From Propionibacteriaceae bacterium UBA7704 (lineage in GTDB: Bacteria > Actinomycetota > Actinomycetes > Propionibacteriales > Propionibacteriaceae), in assembly GCA_002482525.1 (NCBI GenBank), contig DLGC01000016.1, positions 175,025 through 195,773 of the forward strand: a DNA stretch of 20,749 nt, read 5' to 3'. The translations under genes were made by a program, and so were the position numbers. Positions 5,597 to 14,216 of this stretch are shown here, one piece after another. The notes beneath the pieces were generated by a model. That model did no database searches. It had not been told where the DNA came from and saw nothing but the letters and a program-made list of their open reading frames with translations. Every line of letters starts with the position of its first letter. Position 1 is the stretch's first letter.

Positions 5597-6466
5597 ATGA
5601 ATCAGATCTCTGAGCCCAGTGCGCTGACGCATGCCCGCGCCTGGCAAACTGCCAGCGGGCTGGTGACGGAATGGCCGCATCTGGTGATCAGTTGGGCCGA
5701 CTGGTACGAAGGCCCCGCCCATCTGGTCGTGCAGTCTGAATTCGGCGGGCCGATCCTGCACTTCGACACCGACGACGGACCGCTGTTGGAGTCCCCGGCC
5801 ACCGAACTGCAGCTGGCCTGGGAAGACCTGCACCACACCAACTTCCGGCGTCTTTCCGATGCCGAATGGGCCGGCCTGTGGGGCGAACCCGAACCCGACC
5901 AGGTCACCGCAAAAGCCGCCATCTACACCACCATCGCCAGTCTGCTCGGCACCGAAGGCCCCACCCAGTGGACGGCGCGTCCGGCGAAGATGGTCTTCAC
6001 CACCGACGATCCCGTTGCCGATCCGGACGCCGTCTTCGCCCTGCTCGGCGGCTTCCCCTCCCTGATGAGCACCGTGCAGTGGTACGCCTCCCAGCTGCGC
6101 GTCGGCCTGCGCCGCTCGCCGCTGGCCCAAGACCTCGGCTGGCACGAACCGCTGTGGCTACTCGCCGAAAACTCCCGACCAGTCGCCGTCCTCGATGAAG
6201 CCGGACGGGTCCACCTGCCGCGGGTCTACTCCAGTGACGACAACTTCGCCGATCTGCTCGAACTGGTTGCCGACGACGCCGACTGGGTAGCCGGTGGACT
6301 CTCCTTCGACCTGTTGGAAGCCATCGGCAAACTCGACGGTGACCTGGACGCCCTAGCCGGATTGATCCGGCCCGGCGCCCGACACGCCCTGGGTCCACGC
6401 CGCTCCTGGAACCCCACTGATCCGTCCAAGGAGCGTCCCGAACCGCGGCGCGCACAAGACCTCTGA
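5597..6466 (+). CDS. Hypothetical protein, unrecognised
   Basis: 289 aa, no signal peptide and no membrane segment, hence probably cytosolic. It is acidic and tryptophan-rich (WPHLVISWADWYEG near residue 31, WEDLHH, WAGLWGEPEP). The first 100 residues alternate beta-type stretches. The middle has a hydrophobic helix pattern and a motif WYASQLRVGLRRSP. The C-terminus from about 260 is Pro/Arg-rich and probably disordered. Third-position GC is high and the reading frame is clean throughout, so it is a real gene. The ribosome site is weak (GGTGGTGA). A possible -10 is TAGCCT at 5558-5563. I cannot assign it to a family, and its neighbours (REP elements upstream, metP downstream) give no clear functional hint. 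Confidence 0.75.
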   Translation: MNQISEPSALTHARAWQTASGLVTEWPHLVISWADWYEGPAHLVVQSEFGGPILHFDTDDGPLLESPATELQLAWEDLHHTNFRRLSDAEWAGLWGEPEPDQVTAKAAIYTTIASLLGTEGPTQWTARPAKMVFTTDDPVADPDAVFALLGGFPSLMSTVQWYASQLRVGLRRSPLAQDLGWHEPLWLLAENSRPVAVLDEAGRVHLPRVYSSDDNFADLLELVADDADWVAGGLSFDLLEAIGKLDGDLDALAGLIRPGARHALGPRRSWNPTDPSKERPEPRRAQDL

Positions 6467-6567
6467 ACCATCGGTCCGGCTCTGCGATGTGGACATCGCG
6501 CCGAACCCGGGCCGAACCGCGAGTACGGTGAGGGGCCGCAATTCAGTGCCGAATCCAAGGAGTTGTC

Positions 6568-8139
6568 GTGAGCCAACGCGCGTCCGCACCGCCCGCCCCG
6601 AAAGAACGTGAGGAGTGGACCGGACAGATCGGCTTCCTGCTGGCGGCCATCGGCTCGGCCGTCGGCCTGGGCAACATTTGGCGTTTCCCCGGCGTGGCCT
6701 ACGAAAACGGTGGCGGGGCGTTCATGATCCCCTACCTGGTGGCCATCCTCACCGCAGGCATCCCCATCTTGTTCCTCGACTACGCCATCGGGCACCGCTT
6801 CCGTGGCTCCGCCCCACTGTCATTGCGGCGCCTCACCGGCACCGTCACCGGCGAAGCACTGGGCTGGTTCCAAGTGGCGGTCAGCTTCATCATCGCCATC
6901 TACTACACCGCGGTGATCGCCTGGGCACTGAGCTACTTCGTGTTCTCCTTCACCATCGCCTGGGGTGACGATCCGGCCGGATTCTTCGTCGGCGAATACC
7001 TCCAGGTGGGCGATCCCACCCTCACCGGCGGCTTTGTGCCCGGCGTCCTGATTCCCATGGCCGTCGTGTGGGCCCTGGTGCTCGTCGTGCTGGCCGGCGG
7101 CATCGCCAAGGGTGTGCAGCGGGTCAACCTGATCGCCATGCCGCTGTTGGTGGTCGGCTTCCTGATCCTGGTGGTGCGCTCCCTCTTCCTGGACGGCGCC
7201 CTGGACGGCTTGAACGCCCTGTTCACCCCGCATTGGGCGGCATTGACTGACCCAGCGGTGTGGATCGCCGCCTACAGTCAGGTGTTCTTCTCGCTGTCGA
7301 TCGCCTTCGGCATCATGATCACCTACGCCTCCTACCGCAAGAAGCGCTCCAACCTGACCTCACCGGGCCTGGTGGTGGCCTTCGCAAACTCCTCTTTCGA
7401 ACTGCTGGCCGGTATCGGCGTCTTCGCCGCCCTGGGCTTCCTGGCGCACAGCCAAGCCACCACCGTGGGCGAACTCGAAGGTCTCACCGGACCGATCCTC
7501 AGCTTCGTCACCTTCCCGTTGATCATCAGCCACATGCCCGGCGGGGCCTTCTTCGGGGCGCTGTTCTTCGGCTCGCTGGTGATTGCCGGCTTCACCTCCC
7601 AGGTTTCGATCCTGCAGGTGGTCTCCTCAGCCTTCCAGGACAAGTTCGGCTGGAACCCCCGCCAGGCCGTCGCACGCATCGGCATCCCGATGGCCGTGCT
7701 CTCGCTGCTGCTGTTCGCCACCACCTCCGGCCTCAACGCCTTGGATGTGGTCGACAACTGGGCCAACAACATTGGTGTGGTCGCCTCGGCGGTACTGATG
7801 ACCGTGCTGGTGTTCTGGGTGCTGCGTTCCGGCGAGATGTTGCGCGGCCACCTCAACGCCGTATCGACCATCAAAGTCGGACGCTGGTGGCTGTGGCTCA
7901 CCGGATTGCTGGCCCCCATCGTGCTGGGTTACATCCTCATCACCCGCATCATCGCGCTGATCACCGACGGCTACGGCGGCTACCCGCTGTGGTACCTGCT
8001 CACCCTCGGCTGGGGAGCGGTGCTGGCCATGATCGTGTTCGCCGCCGGCTTCAGCGCGGTGCGCTGGCCGCACAACCCTGACGACTTCAGCCCCTGGCCC
8101 GCCGTCAGTGACCTGCCCCTGAAAGGAGCCCAGCGATGA
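6568..8139 (+). CDS. metP: Sodium-dependent methionine/alanine-type transporter, NSS family
   Basis: 523 aa integral membrane protein of the neurotransmitter:sodium symporter family. The first helix carries the family hallmark GSAVGLGNIWRFP, which forms sodium and substrate contacts; about twelve membrane segments follow. The GTG start at 6568 has AAGGAG five bases upstream. The link to methionine/alanine uptake rests mainly on the next gene, a 54-aa MetS-type small subunit whose ATG overlaps this stop codon. In Corynebacterium glutamicum MetP needs MetS for function. The preceding 101 bases show no S-box-like structure that I can recognise. Confidence 0.93.
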   Translation: MSQRASAPPAPKEREEWTGQIGFLLAAIGSAVGLGNIWRFPGVAYENGGGAFMIPYLVAILTAGIPILFLDYAIGHRFRGSAPLSLRRLTGTVTGEALGWFQVAVSFIIAIYYTAVIAWALSYFVFSFTIAWGDDPAGFFVGEYLQVGDPTLTGGFVPGVLIPMAVVWALVLVVLAGGIAKGVQRVNLIAMPLLVVGFLILVVRSLFLDGALDGLNALFTPHWAALTDPAVWIAAYSQVFFSLSIAFGIMITYASYRKKRSNLTSPGLVVAFANSSFELLAGIGVFAALGFLAHSQATTVGELEGLTGPILSFVTFPLIISHMPGGAFFGALFFGSLVIAGFTSQVSILQVVSSAFQDKFGWNPRQAVARIGIPMAVLSLLLFATTSGLNALDVVDNWANNIGVVASAVLMTVLVFWVLRSGEMLRGHLNAVSTIKVGRWWLWLTGLLAPIVLGYILITRIIALITDGYGGYPLWYLLTLGWGAVLAMIVFAAGFSAVRWPHNPDDFSPWPAVSDLPLKGAQR

Positions 8140-8300
8140 CCCCGTCGGCACTGATTCTGATGGTCGTCTCCATCCTCATCCTGTGGGGTGGCCTGATCGC
8201 TGCGATCGTCGCGCTGCGGCTGCGTCCCGAAGTGGACGTCTACCCGCCCGGCGGTGAGGGCACCGAACACACCGACGCCATCATCGAGCACGACACCTGA
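8136..8300 (+). CDS. metS: Methionine/alanine importer small subunit
   Basis: 54 aa: a single membrane helix (about residues 5-27, LILMVVSILILWGGLIAAIV) followed by a short acidic tail (RLRPEVDVYPPGGEGTEHTD). This is the characteristic layout of the MetS small subunit that accompanies MetP. Its ATG overlaps the metP stop (ATGA) and has AAAGGAG eight bases upstream, a strong ribosome site. It is shorter than common ORF length cut-offs and easily missed. Confidence 0.92.
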   Translation: MTPSALILMVVSILILWGGLIAAIVALRLRPEVDVYPPGGEGTEHTDAIIEHDT

Positions 8301-8319
8301 GTCGAGTCGAACCGCTGCG

Positions 8320-8368
8320 GTCCCCGTCGATGCGCTTGCACGGGGACGCTGGGTGCCCGCCGGGCACC
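8320..8368. terminator. Double hairpin between convergent operons
   Basis: Two stems lie 20 bases beyond the metS stop: GTCCCCGT/ACGGGGAC (8320-8327 and 8340-8347) and GGTGCCC-GCC-GGGCACC (8352-8368). Neither has a U tract, as is common in GC-rich actinobacteria. The position between convergent genes suits a shared terminator. Confidence 0.55.
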
Positions 8369-8408
8369 TGAGTACCCGGCAGGCGCCAACTGCTGCCGAC
8401 GCGTCGTG

Positions 8409-9650
8409 TTAGCCCAAGCTGAGTCGAACCTCGCCGCCGCTGGGGTCGGCCTTGGCCAGCACCGACCACGGTGCCCGGAACACCCGGCCCGGGCTCGCCG
8501 GCCAGGCCAGCTTCGCCGACCCGATCACCTGACCATCCTGGGTGGCAACCAGTCGCGGCAGAGCGCGATACTCATCGACCCACATCAACAGTTTGCCCCG
8601 CGACGGCGCCGCTGCCCCCGGACGCAGCAGCGACGGTGCCACCCACCGAATCGGGCCGGTCGCCACAATTGGAGCACCGGCTGCTGAGCGGGTATCCCCG
8701 CCGAGGTAGCTCAACACGCTTGCCGCAACATGCGCGCCATCCAATGCCGCAATATCGGCGGTGTCGACCGGATGCACCACATTGCCGGCAGCGAAGACCC
8801 CCTCGCGCATCGTGCGCAACGTCGAATCCACCCGCGGACCTAAGGTCTTCTCGTCCAGCTCGATCCCGGCAGCACGGGCCAGCTCATGGTCAGGGATCCA
8901 GTCGCCGGTGAACACCACCGTGTCGCACTCGATGAGACGACGCGCGCCGGTCTGCTCGTTGAGCACCTCGACACCGCTGACCCGCCCTCGGCCGACCACG
9001 CGAGTGACCCGCGACGAGGTGAGCACCGACGTGGCGAACATCACCCGACCCGGTCCGGAGAACACCGCGTAGGCATCCGGCTTGGGATAGTGGGTGACCA
9101 TCGCCACCGTACGCACACCCGCTTGACGCAGCGTCATCGCCGCCGACCAGGACACCAGCTCCGCGCCCACGACCACCGCGCGGCTCCCCACCGGCAATCG
9201 CTCCAGATGCACCTGCTGCTGCAACTCGGCGGTGGTGAACACCCCCGCGGCGCGGTCCCCGGGCACCCAACGGGCCGACCGGGGGCGCTCCCGGGCGCCC
9301 GTGGCCAGAATGATCGCCTCACCACGAACCCGGCGACGCCCCTGCGGAGTGGTCACCTCCAAGGTCGATTCATCGGCCCAGCCGGTCACCATCGCGTTGG
9401 TTTGGATCCGGGCGCCGGCATTCACCGCGGTATGCACCAACCGTTGGGCATAGCCCGGCCCGGTGAGGAAACGCCCCAAATCACGAATCCCATAGCCGGG
9501 ATGATCGCAGTGCCGCGGCACGCCACCGGCCACGGACTCCCGATCCAGCACCAGCACCTCGCCGGGCAGTTTCGGCGCCAACTCGGTCGCGGCACGTAGG
9601 CCCGAAGGGCCAGCGCCCACGATCACCACACGGGCTGATACGGACTTCAT
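8409..9650 (-). CDS. FAD/NAD(P)-dependent oxidoreductase, partner of GlpA-like protein
   Basis: 413 aa, pyridine-nucleotide oxidoreductase fold. The FAD-binding GAGPSG is at 12-17, ATGARERP at 116-123, a second dinucleotide fold (VVVGAELVS) near 159-167, and a C-terminal FAD segment VFAAGNVVHPVDTADIAAL. There is no CxxC redox pair, so it is not a disulfide reductase. GGVPRHCDHPGYG (42-54) is typical of the FAD protein that accompanies GlpA-like dehydrogenases in actinobacteria and Firmicutes. Its start overlaps the preceding gene by 4 nt (ATGA). A likely role is to pass electrons from the GlpA-like/[2Fe-2S] protein to NAD(P) or another acceptor. It is the last gene of its operon. The physiological substrate is unproven. 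Confidence 0.88.
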   Translation of the reverse strand: MKSVSARVVIVGAGPSGLRAATELAPKLPGEVLVLDRESVAGGVPRHCDHPGYGIRDLGRFLTGPGYAQRLVHTAVNAGARIQTNAMVTGWADESTLEVTTPQGRRRVRGEAIILATGARERPRSARWVPGDRAAGVFTTAELQQQVHLERLPVGSRAVVVGAELVSWSAAMTLRQAGVRTVAMVTHYPKPDAYAVFSGPGRVMFATSVLTSSRVTRVVGRGRVSGVEVLNEQTGARRLIECDTVVFTGDWIPDHELARAAGIELDEKTLGPRVDSTLRTMREGVFAAGNVVHPVDTADIAALDGAHVAASVLSYLGGDTRSAAGAPIVATGPIRWVAPSLLRPGAAAPSRGKLLMWVDEYRALPRLVATQDGQVIGSAKLAWPASPGRVFRAPWSVLAKADPSGGEVRLSLG

Positions 9651-11047
9651 CGGCGGGCCTCAGCTTTCGTGTCATCAGCGGCTTGATTCAGCAGTGCGGT
9701 GAGGCGGGCTCCACAGAAGAAGCCCTGACAGCGCCCGTTGTGAGCCCGGGTGCGGCGGCGAAGACCGCCCAAGTCGGTAGCCGGAATCTCTGCGGTCAGC
9801 GCATCACGGATCTCCCCGGCGCTGACCCGCTCACAGAAACACACCACCGTGCCGTAGGCCGGATCGGCGGCGATCTTGTCGGCATCGGCATAGGGACGCA
9901 GCTGGTATTCCCCGATCGGCGGCACCGTCGGAGTCGGAGGCAACCCCGTGCGTTCGGCCAGCTCCAGCCCGGCGTCGTCCAGCAACTCGACCACATACTC
10001 CGCCACCGCCATGCTGGACGTCAGCCCGGTGGAACGAATACAGCCGGCCACCAAGTAGCGCGTAGCCGCATCGGCCTGGATCACATAGTCGCTCTGATCA
10101 TGGGCGGCGCGCAGCCCGGCATAGGCAGCCGTGACCTCTTCGTTGAGCAGCGACGGCATGAGCACTTCGCCCTTGCTGCGGAGGAACGCAAAACCGGCCT
10201 CGGTGGTCGACGTGTCGGCGCGATCAGTCATGTCTTCGGCGGTGGGGCCGAGCATCACATTGCCGTAGATGGTCGGCGAAATCAGCACACCCTTGCCGAG
10301 CTTGCTGGGAACCGGCAGCAGAATCACCGGCGCCTTGGGGGCGGCCAGCTTGTCGAAGACCAGCAGCTCGCCCCGTCTTGGATGCAGCTCGAAACGCTCA
10401 AAGCCGAACAGGGCCTCGATCTTGTCGCCGCCCAGACCGGCAGCATTCACCACCCACCGCGTCTGAATGGTCCCCGAGTTGGTGGTCAGGATCGTGTAAT
10501 CGGATTCGATGATCGCGGTGCGCACCTCGGTGTTCAACCGAAGTTCGGCGCCGCGCTGCAGCGCCTCGGTCGCGAAGGCCAACGTGGTCGACCACGGACA
10601 GATGATCGACTCGCCGGGGACCACCAGACCGCCCAAGGCGCCCGCACCCAACTCCGGCGCGGTGGCATAGACCTGCTCGGCACTCACGATTTCGGTATGC
10701 GGGTAGCCGTTCTTCTCCGCCTTCGTCTGCAAGGTCGGCAACGAATCGAGTTGCTCCTGATCCCAAGCAACCAAGAGCGCCGAAGTGTTCTGTAGCGGAA
10801 TCGCCGCCTGCGCGCAGTAGTCACGCAGCAGCTCGTAGCCCCGATGCACCAGTCGAGACTCCACCGTGCCAGGGCTGGCATCGAAGCCGGTGTGCAGAAT
10901 CGCGGTGTTGGCCTTGGAGGTGCCGTCACCGATGTCATTGCGCGCGTCGACCAACAGCACCTTCAGCTCGAAGCCTGCCAGCGCGCGTGCGATCGCCGAG
11001 CCGACCACCCCGGCGCCAATCACGGTGACGTCATAGATCGTGCTCAT
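9647..11047 (-). CDS. GlpA/LhgO-like FAD oxidoreductase with C-terminal [2Fe-2S] domain
   Basis: 466 aa. Residues 5-360 form a DAO-type FAD domain (GAGVVGSAIA at 11-20, HTGFDASPGT near 52-61, and the C-terminal RSTGLTSSMAVAE FAD-binding stretch). Residues 398-450 form a BFD-like [2Fe-2S] domain with the cysteine pattern C403-x-C405 and C440-x4-C445. This architecture is that of glycerol-3-phosphate dehydrogenase subunit A-like proteins, which oxidise a phosphorylated polyol or hydroxy acid to a keto product. It overlaps both the kinase gene upstream and the FAD oxidoreductase downstream by 4 nt, so all three are translationally coupled. Given the kinase next to it, the product of that kinase is its most probable substrate. 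Confidence 0.9.
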   Translation of the reverse strand: MSTIYDVTVIGAGVVGSAIARALAGFELKVLLVDARNDIGDGTSKANTAILHTGFDASPGTVESRLVHRGYELLRDYCAQAAIPLQNTSALLVAWDQEQLDSLPTLQTKAEKNGYPHTEIVSAEQVYATAPELGAGALGGLVVPGESIICPWSTTLAFATEALQRGAELRLNTEVRTAIIESDYTILTTNSGTIQTRWVVNAAGLGGDKIEALFGFERFELHPRRGELLVFDKLAAPKAPVILLPVPSKLGKGVLISPTIYGNVMLGPTAEDMTDRADTSTTEAGFAFLRSKGEVLMPSLLNEEVTAAYAGLRAAHDQSDYVIQADAATRYLVAGCIRSTGLTSSMAVAEYVVELLDDAGLELAERTGLPPTPTVPPIGEYQLRPYADADKIAADPAYGTVVCFCERVSAGEIRDALTAEIPATDLGGLRRRTRAHNGRCQGFFCGARLTALLNQAADDTKAEARR

Positions 11048-12474
11048 GCCTGACTCGCTTTCAGTGAGAGCTCTACCGCTGAGCGCCAGCGCTGCCGGAA
11101 CTGGGCGGCCCGATCAGACGACCAGGCCGGTTCGTAGCTGGTGGCCGGCTGCCAGCTCACCACGGCCTGCGACAGCGACAGCTCCGGATTCAGCCCCTTT
11201 CGCAACAAGGCGACCGCCCCCAACGGGGTGGCGTGGCTGGATGGATACACATCAATGGGCAAGCCGGTGAGGTTGGCAACCGCCTGCATGAAGGCCACCG
11301 AGCGAGTCAGGCCGCCGTCCACGCGCAGCCGGGTCAGTGGCGCGCCCAGATCGGCCGCGACCAGATCAGACAGCTCCGCGACCTGCGCGGCCAGCCCCTG
11401 GATCATGGCGGTCACCAGATGCTCCCGGGTAGTGCCCAGGCTCAGGCCGGTGAAACTGGCGGTGGCATCCGAGCGCCACCACGGCGCCGCCAACCCGGCC
11501 AATGCCGGAACGCACAAGGCGCCGCCCGCGTCGTCGACGGCCAACAGATCCAAATCGGTGGCACTGGAGATCACACCCAGCTCCTGCAACCAGCGCACCG
11601 CTGACGCCGCGGTGTACACCTGGCCGTCAGAGCAGTAGCTGAGCTGGCCGTCGACCTTCCAGGCGATGCACGACACCAGACCTCCGCGAGAGCGGGTGGC
11701 CTGCTGGCCCAGATTGGTCAGGAAGAACGCGCCGGTTCCGAAGGTGCACTTCGCTTCGCCGGGATTCACACAGTTCTCGGCCAGCAATGCAGCCTGCTGA
11801 TCCACCACCAGGCCACCGACGGGAACCTCGGCGCCGAACTCGGTGGTGGTGCCGATGATCTCGTCATTGGCGGCGATTCGGGGTTGGTCGGCCAGGTCTA
11901 TGCCGAACAGCTCGGCCAGTTCGGGGTCGTAGTCGCCGGTGTCCAGTGAGGTGATCAGCGAACGGCTGGCGGTGGCGGCGTCGGTGACGAACTCGCCGGT
12001 CAGTTTGTGCAGCAGCCAGGTATCGCTGGTGGTCACCACGCCTTCGGTGGTGGCATGGCGGCGCAGCCAGCTCAGCTTCGGTGCCGTGAAATACGGGTCG
12101 AGAACCAGACCGGTGCGCTCGGCGATCAGCTCGGCGTGGTCGGCGAGTTCATCGCACACCGACGCTGCTCGGCTGTCCTGCCACACGATCAGGGGTGAGA
12201 TGGGCGTGCCCGTGTGCGGGTCCCACGCCAGGACGGTCTCACCCTGATTGGTCAACGCCACGGCACTGATCGGGGTGCCCGCCTGTGAGAGTGCTTGACG
12301 GCAGGCGGTGAGCACCGACTCCCACAGTTGCTCGGGGTCTTGTTCGACGATGCCGCCGGCGCGGTAGTCCGGTCGGATCGGGACTTCGGCCAACCCCAAG
12401 ATGTGGTCGGTGTCGTCGATGACAACCGCCTTGGTGCCGGAGGTGCCCTGGTCAATCGCCAGGATCGGGTTCAT
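11044..12474 (-). CDS. FGGY-family kinase, glycerol-kinase-like with altered substrate site
   Basis: 476 aa. The N-terminal DQGTSGTKA (8-16) is the ATP-binding loop; LIVWQDSR (95-102), LDPYF (125-129), VVDQQAALLAE (222-232), KCTFGTGAFF (241-250) and LRVDGGLTR follow in glycerol-kinase order. Compared with E. coli GlpK, the substrate-contact residues Glu84, Trp103, Tyr135 and Asp245 are kept (E79, W98, Y128, D224). Arg83 of NQRET is replaced by Gly (G78 in NQGET). It is also shorter than GlpK (about 500 aa). The ATG at 12474 has AAGGAGG upstream. A kinase for glycerol or a glycerol-like polyol is secure; the exact substrate is not, and the lost Arg argues against assuming glycerol. The next gene overlaps by 4 nt. 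Confidence 0.88.
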   Translation of the reverse strand: MNPILAIDQGTSGTKAVVIDDTDHILGLAEVPIRPDYRAGGIVEQDPEQLWESVLTACRQALSQAGTPISAVALTNQGETVLAWDPHTGTPISPLIVWQDSRAASVCDELADHAELIAERTGLVLDPYFTAPKLSWLRRHATTEGVVTTSDTWLLHKLTGEFVTDAATASRSLITSLDTGDYDPELAELFGIDLADQPRIAANDEIIGTTTEFGAEVPVGGLVVDQQAALLAENCVNPGEAKCTFGTGAFFLTNLGQQATRSRGGLVSCIAWKVDGQLSYCSDGQVYTAASAVRWLQELGVISSATDLDLLAVDDAGGALCVPALAGLAAPWWRSDATASFTGLSLGTTREHLVTAMIQGLAAQVAELSDLVAADLGAPLTRLRVDGGLTRSVAFMQAVANLTGLPIDVYPSSHATPLGAVALLRKGLNPELSLSQAVVSWQPATSYEPAWSSDRAAQFRQRWRSAVELSLKASQA

Positions 12475-12589
12475 GATGCGTCCCTCCTTGGGAGCTTCAG
12501 GTCACTGCTCAGCGTAGGAACCTGTGGATCTGAGAGGAGGCGGCCGGCTTCGGACGTCTCGCTGCTGGTTCGGTGGGGTGGGGGAGCGA

Positions 12590-12627
12590 GTCGGTGGGCC
12601 GTCGCCGTGTCGAGACGGCCCACCGAC
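12590..12627 (-). terminator. 14-bp perfect hairpin after the permease gene
   Basis: Perfect arms GTCGGTGGGCCGTC and GACGGCCCACCGAC with a 10-nt loop, starting 8 bases past the permease stop. There is no U tract on the minus strand. It may end most transcripts here, or protect the 3' end of the permease mRNA so that permease and kinase levels differ. The rest of 12475-12634 holds the AAGGAGG site of the kinase and no clear promoter. Confidence 0.6.
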
Positions 12628-12634
12628 GCTGATC

Positions 12635-14116
12635 TCACAGGTGTTCTGCGTCCAAACCCGGCTCCTTGGTGAGCTGGGCCTTGCGGGTCTTCCACACCAC
12701 CGCGAACACGATGGCACCCAACACCAGCGAGCCCAAGGCGTAGTACTGGGCGACGCGGAAGTCCGGCGGGAAGATGAAGATCGACAACTCCACCAGCAGC
12801 CAGATGCTGGCACCGATCACCACGGGCTTCTCCCAGATGCCGAGCTGGAAATCGTCGGCCTGCAAGGTGTAGCTGCGGCGGGTTGCAATGAACAACACCA
12901 CCGTGGCTGCATACAAGATGGCCGGCATCAGGGTGCCGGCACCCAGCAAGGCGGCCAGCGCGTCCGGAGTGGCGATGAAGAACAACACGATGGCAATGGA
13001 GCTGCCGCCGGCCAGAACCGTCGCCCACAGCGGACCGCCGGTGGGACGGGGCACCTTCGCGAAGGTCTCGGCGAACGGAATCCGTCCGTCGCGGGCCATC
13101 GCGTGGATCAGGCGACTGTTGGAGGTCATGATCACCAGCCCGCAAGCGAAGATGGCCACACACACCACGGCCAGCATGATCGTGGCCAAGACCGGGCCCA
13201 CGGTCGCTTCGATGATGGCGGCCACCGGCGAGGAACTGGCCGTGATCGATGCAACCTGATCGCCGATACCAGCAGAGATGACCATCAAGAACAGCATCCC
13301 GACCACACCGGAGATCAGGATCGCCCGCACCATCGACCGCGGTACGACCTGCTTGGGATTGTGGGTCTCCTCGGTGAGGTTCGCCGCCGACTCCCAACCG
13401 ACCAGGGTGTAGGCGCCCAACAGTGCCGACAGCATGAACGGGCCCAGCCAGGCGAAGTATCCGTCGCTGGGGACGATGCCGGTGGAACCCAGATTGCTCC
13501 AGTCACCCTTACCGCCGAAGAAGATGGCGACAGCGATGAGCACGGTCAGGCCGATCATGGCCACCATCTCGGCGCCCACCGCCAAGTTGTTGATCTTGGT
13601 CAGGATCGGGGTCGACCAGATGATCAGGCCGGCCTGCAGAGCCATCACCACAGCAGTGGTGAGCGCACCACCCAGCGGGGTGTACTCCCAGCCGAGGAGT
13701 GGGAACAAGGCCACCTGCGAGAAGCCGTAGTCGACGGCGACGGTGACGATGGCCAAGAAGGCGAACGACACCCAGCCGAACCACCAGCCCAAGACCGGAT
13801 TGGCGAGCCGACTGGCCCACTGATAGCTGTATCCCGACAGGGGAATGCGGCTAGCCAGCATTCCGTAGACCAGGGCGACCAGCACGGTTCCTACCGTGGC
13901 GATCGGCCAGGTCCAGATCCCAGCCGGACCAGATGATGCCAGGACCACGCCATAGGTGGAGAACAGGCCGGTGGTGATCGAGATGAACGAGAACGCCACG
14001 GCAAACGACTCGAACTTGCCTAGCGTCCGCTTGAACTGAGGTTGATAGCCGGCATTGGCGACATGTTGGTCGGCAGCGTCAGGCTCTGGTTGTTGAAGTC
14101 TGGCAGTATCAGACAT
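12635..14116 (-). CDS. APC-superfamily permease (amino acid/choline type)
   Basis: 493 aa with about twelve hydrophobic segments and soluble ends. The N-terminal FKRTLGKFESFAVAFSFIS and the inner-loop NLTEETHNPKQVVPRSM are characteristic of the amino acid/choline transporter branch of the APC superfamily, which moves amino acids, GABA, choline or related amines by ion symport. The ATG at 14116 has AAGGAG seven bases upstream. It lies between a DeoR regulator and a polyol kinase operon. Polyol operons usually carry a MIP, ABC or PTS system, so an amine-type permease here is unusual and hints that the substrate carries an amino group. A glycerol-type substrate cannot be excluded. Confidence 0.9.
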   Translation of the reverse strand: MSDTARLQQPEPDAADQHVANAGYQPQFKRTLGKFESFAVAFSFISITTGLFSTYGVVLASSGPAGIWTWPIATVGTVLVALVYGMLASRIPLSGYSYQWASRLANPVLGWWFGWVSFAFLAIVTVAVDYGFSQVALFPLLGWEYTPLGGALTTAVVMALQAGLIIWSTPILTKINNLAVGAEMVAMIGLTVLIAVAIFFGGKGDWSNLGSTGIVPSDGYFAWLGPFMLSALLGAYTLVGWESAANLTEETHNPKQVVPRSMVRAILISGVVGMLFLMVISAGIGDQVASITASSSPVAAIIEATVGPVLATIMLAVVCVAIFACGLVIMTSNSRLIHAMARDGRIPFAETFAKVPRPTGGPLWATVLAGGSSIAIVLFFIATPDALAALLGAGTLMPAILYAATVVLFIATRRSYTLQADDFQLGIWEKPVVIGASIWLLVELSIFIFPPDFRVAQYYALGSLVLGAIVFAVVWKTRKAQLTKEPGLDAEHL

Positions 14117-14156
14117 GGAGATTGCTCCTTTTCCTTAGTCGGGGCTTTTCCACGGT

Positions 14157-14193
14157 CGGGTGGCGTTGTCAGACGTCACCCGGCTCTTTTTTT
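14157..14193 (+). terminator. Intrinsic terminator pointing against the operon
   Basis: The stem CGGGTGGCGTT / GACGTCACCCG (11 pairs, two G-U) with loop GTCA at 14157-14182 is followed on the plus strand by GCTC and seven Ts (14187-14193). On the minus strand, the coding direction of both neighbours, the hairpin has the A run before it and no T run after it. It is thus a textbook terminator only for plus-strand transcripts. It lies between the deoR stop and the permease start, where a promoter or operator for the permease is also expected. Confidence 0.55.
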
Positions 14194-14216
14194 GAAGGGA
14201 TCCTGCGGCGGGCAGG

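Noticed and set aside
6467..6567. SAM or other riboswitch ahead of metP
   Set aside because: The 101-base gap is short and shows no recognisable S-box or other conserved riboswitch core; only a ribosome site and a weak -10 are visible.
9683..10795. 370-aa plus-strand open frame opposite the GlpA-like gene
   Set aside because: The minus-strand frame encodes an intact FAD/[2Fe-2S] protein; this frame is low-complexity antisense.
12524..13936. 470-aa plus-strand open frame opposite the APC permease
   Set aside because: It is the antisense of a clear membrane-protein gene. Its translation is His/Gln/Asp/Gly-rich without fold-like pattern, typical of shadow frames in GC-rich DNA.
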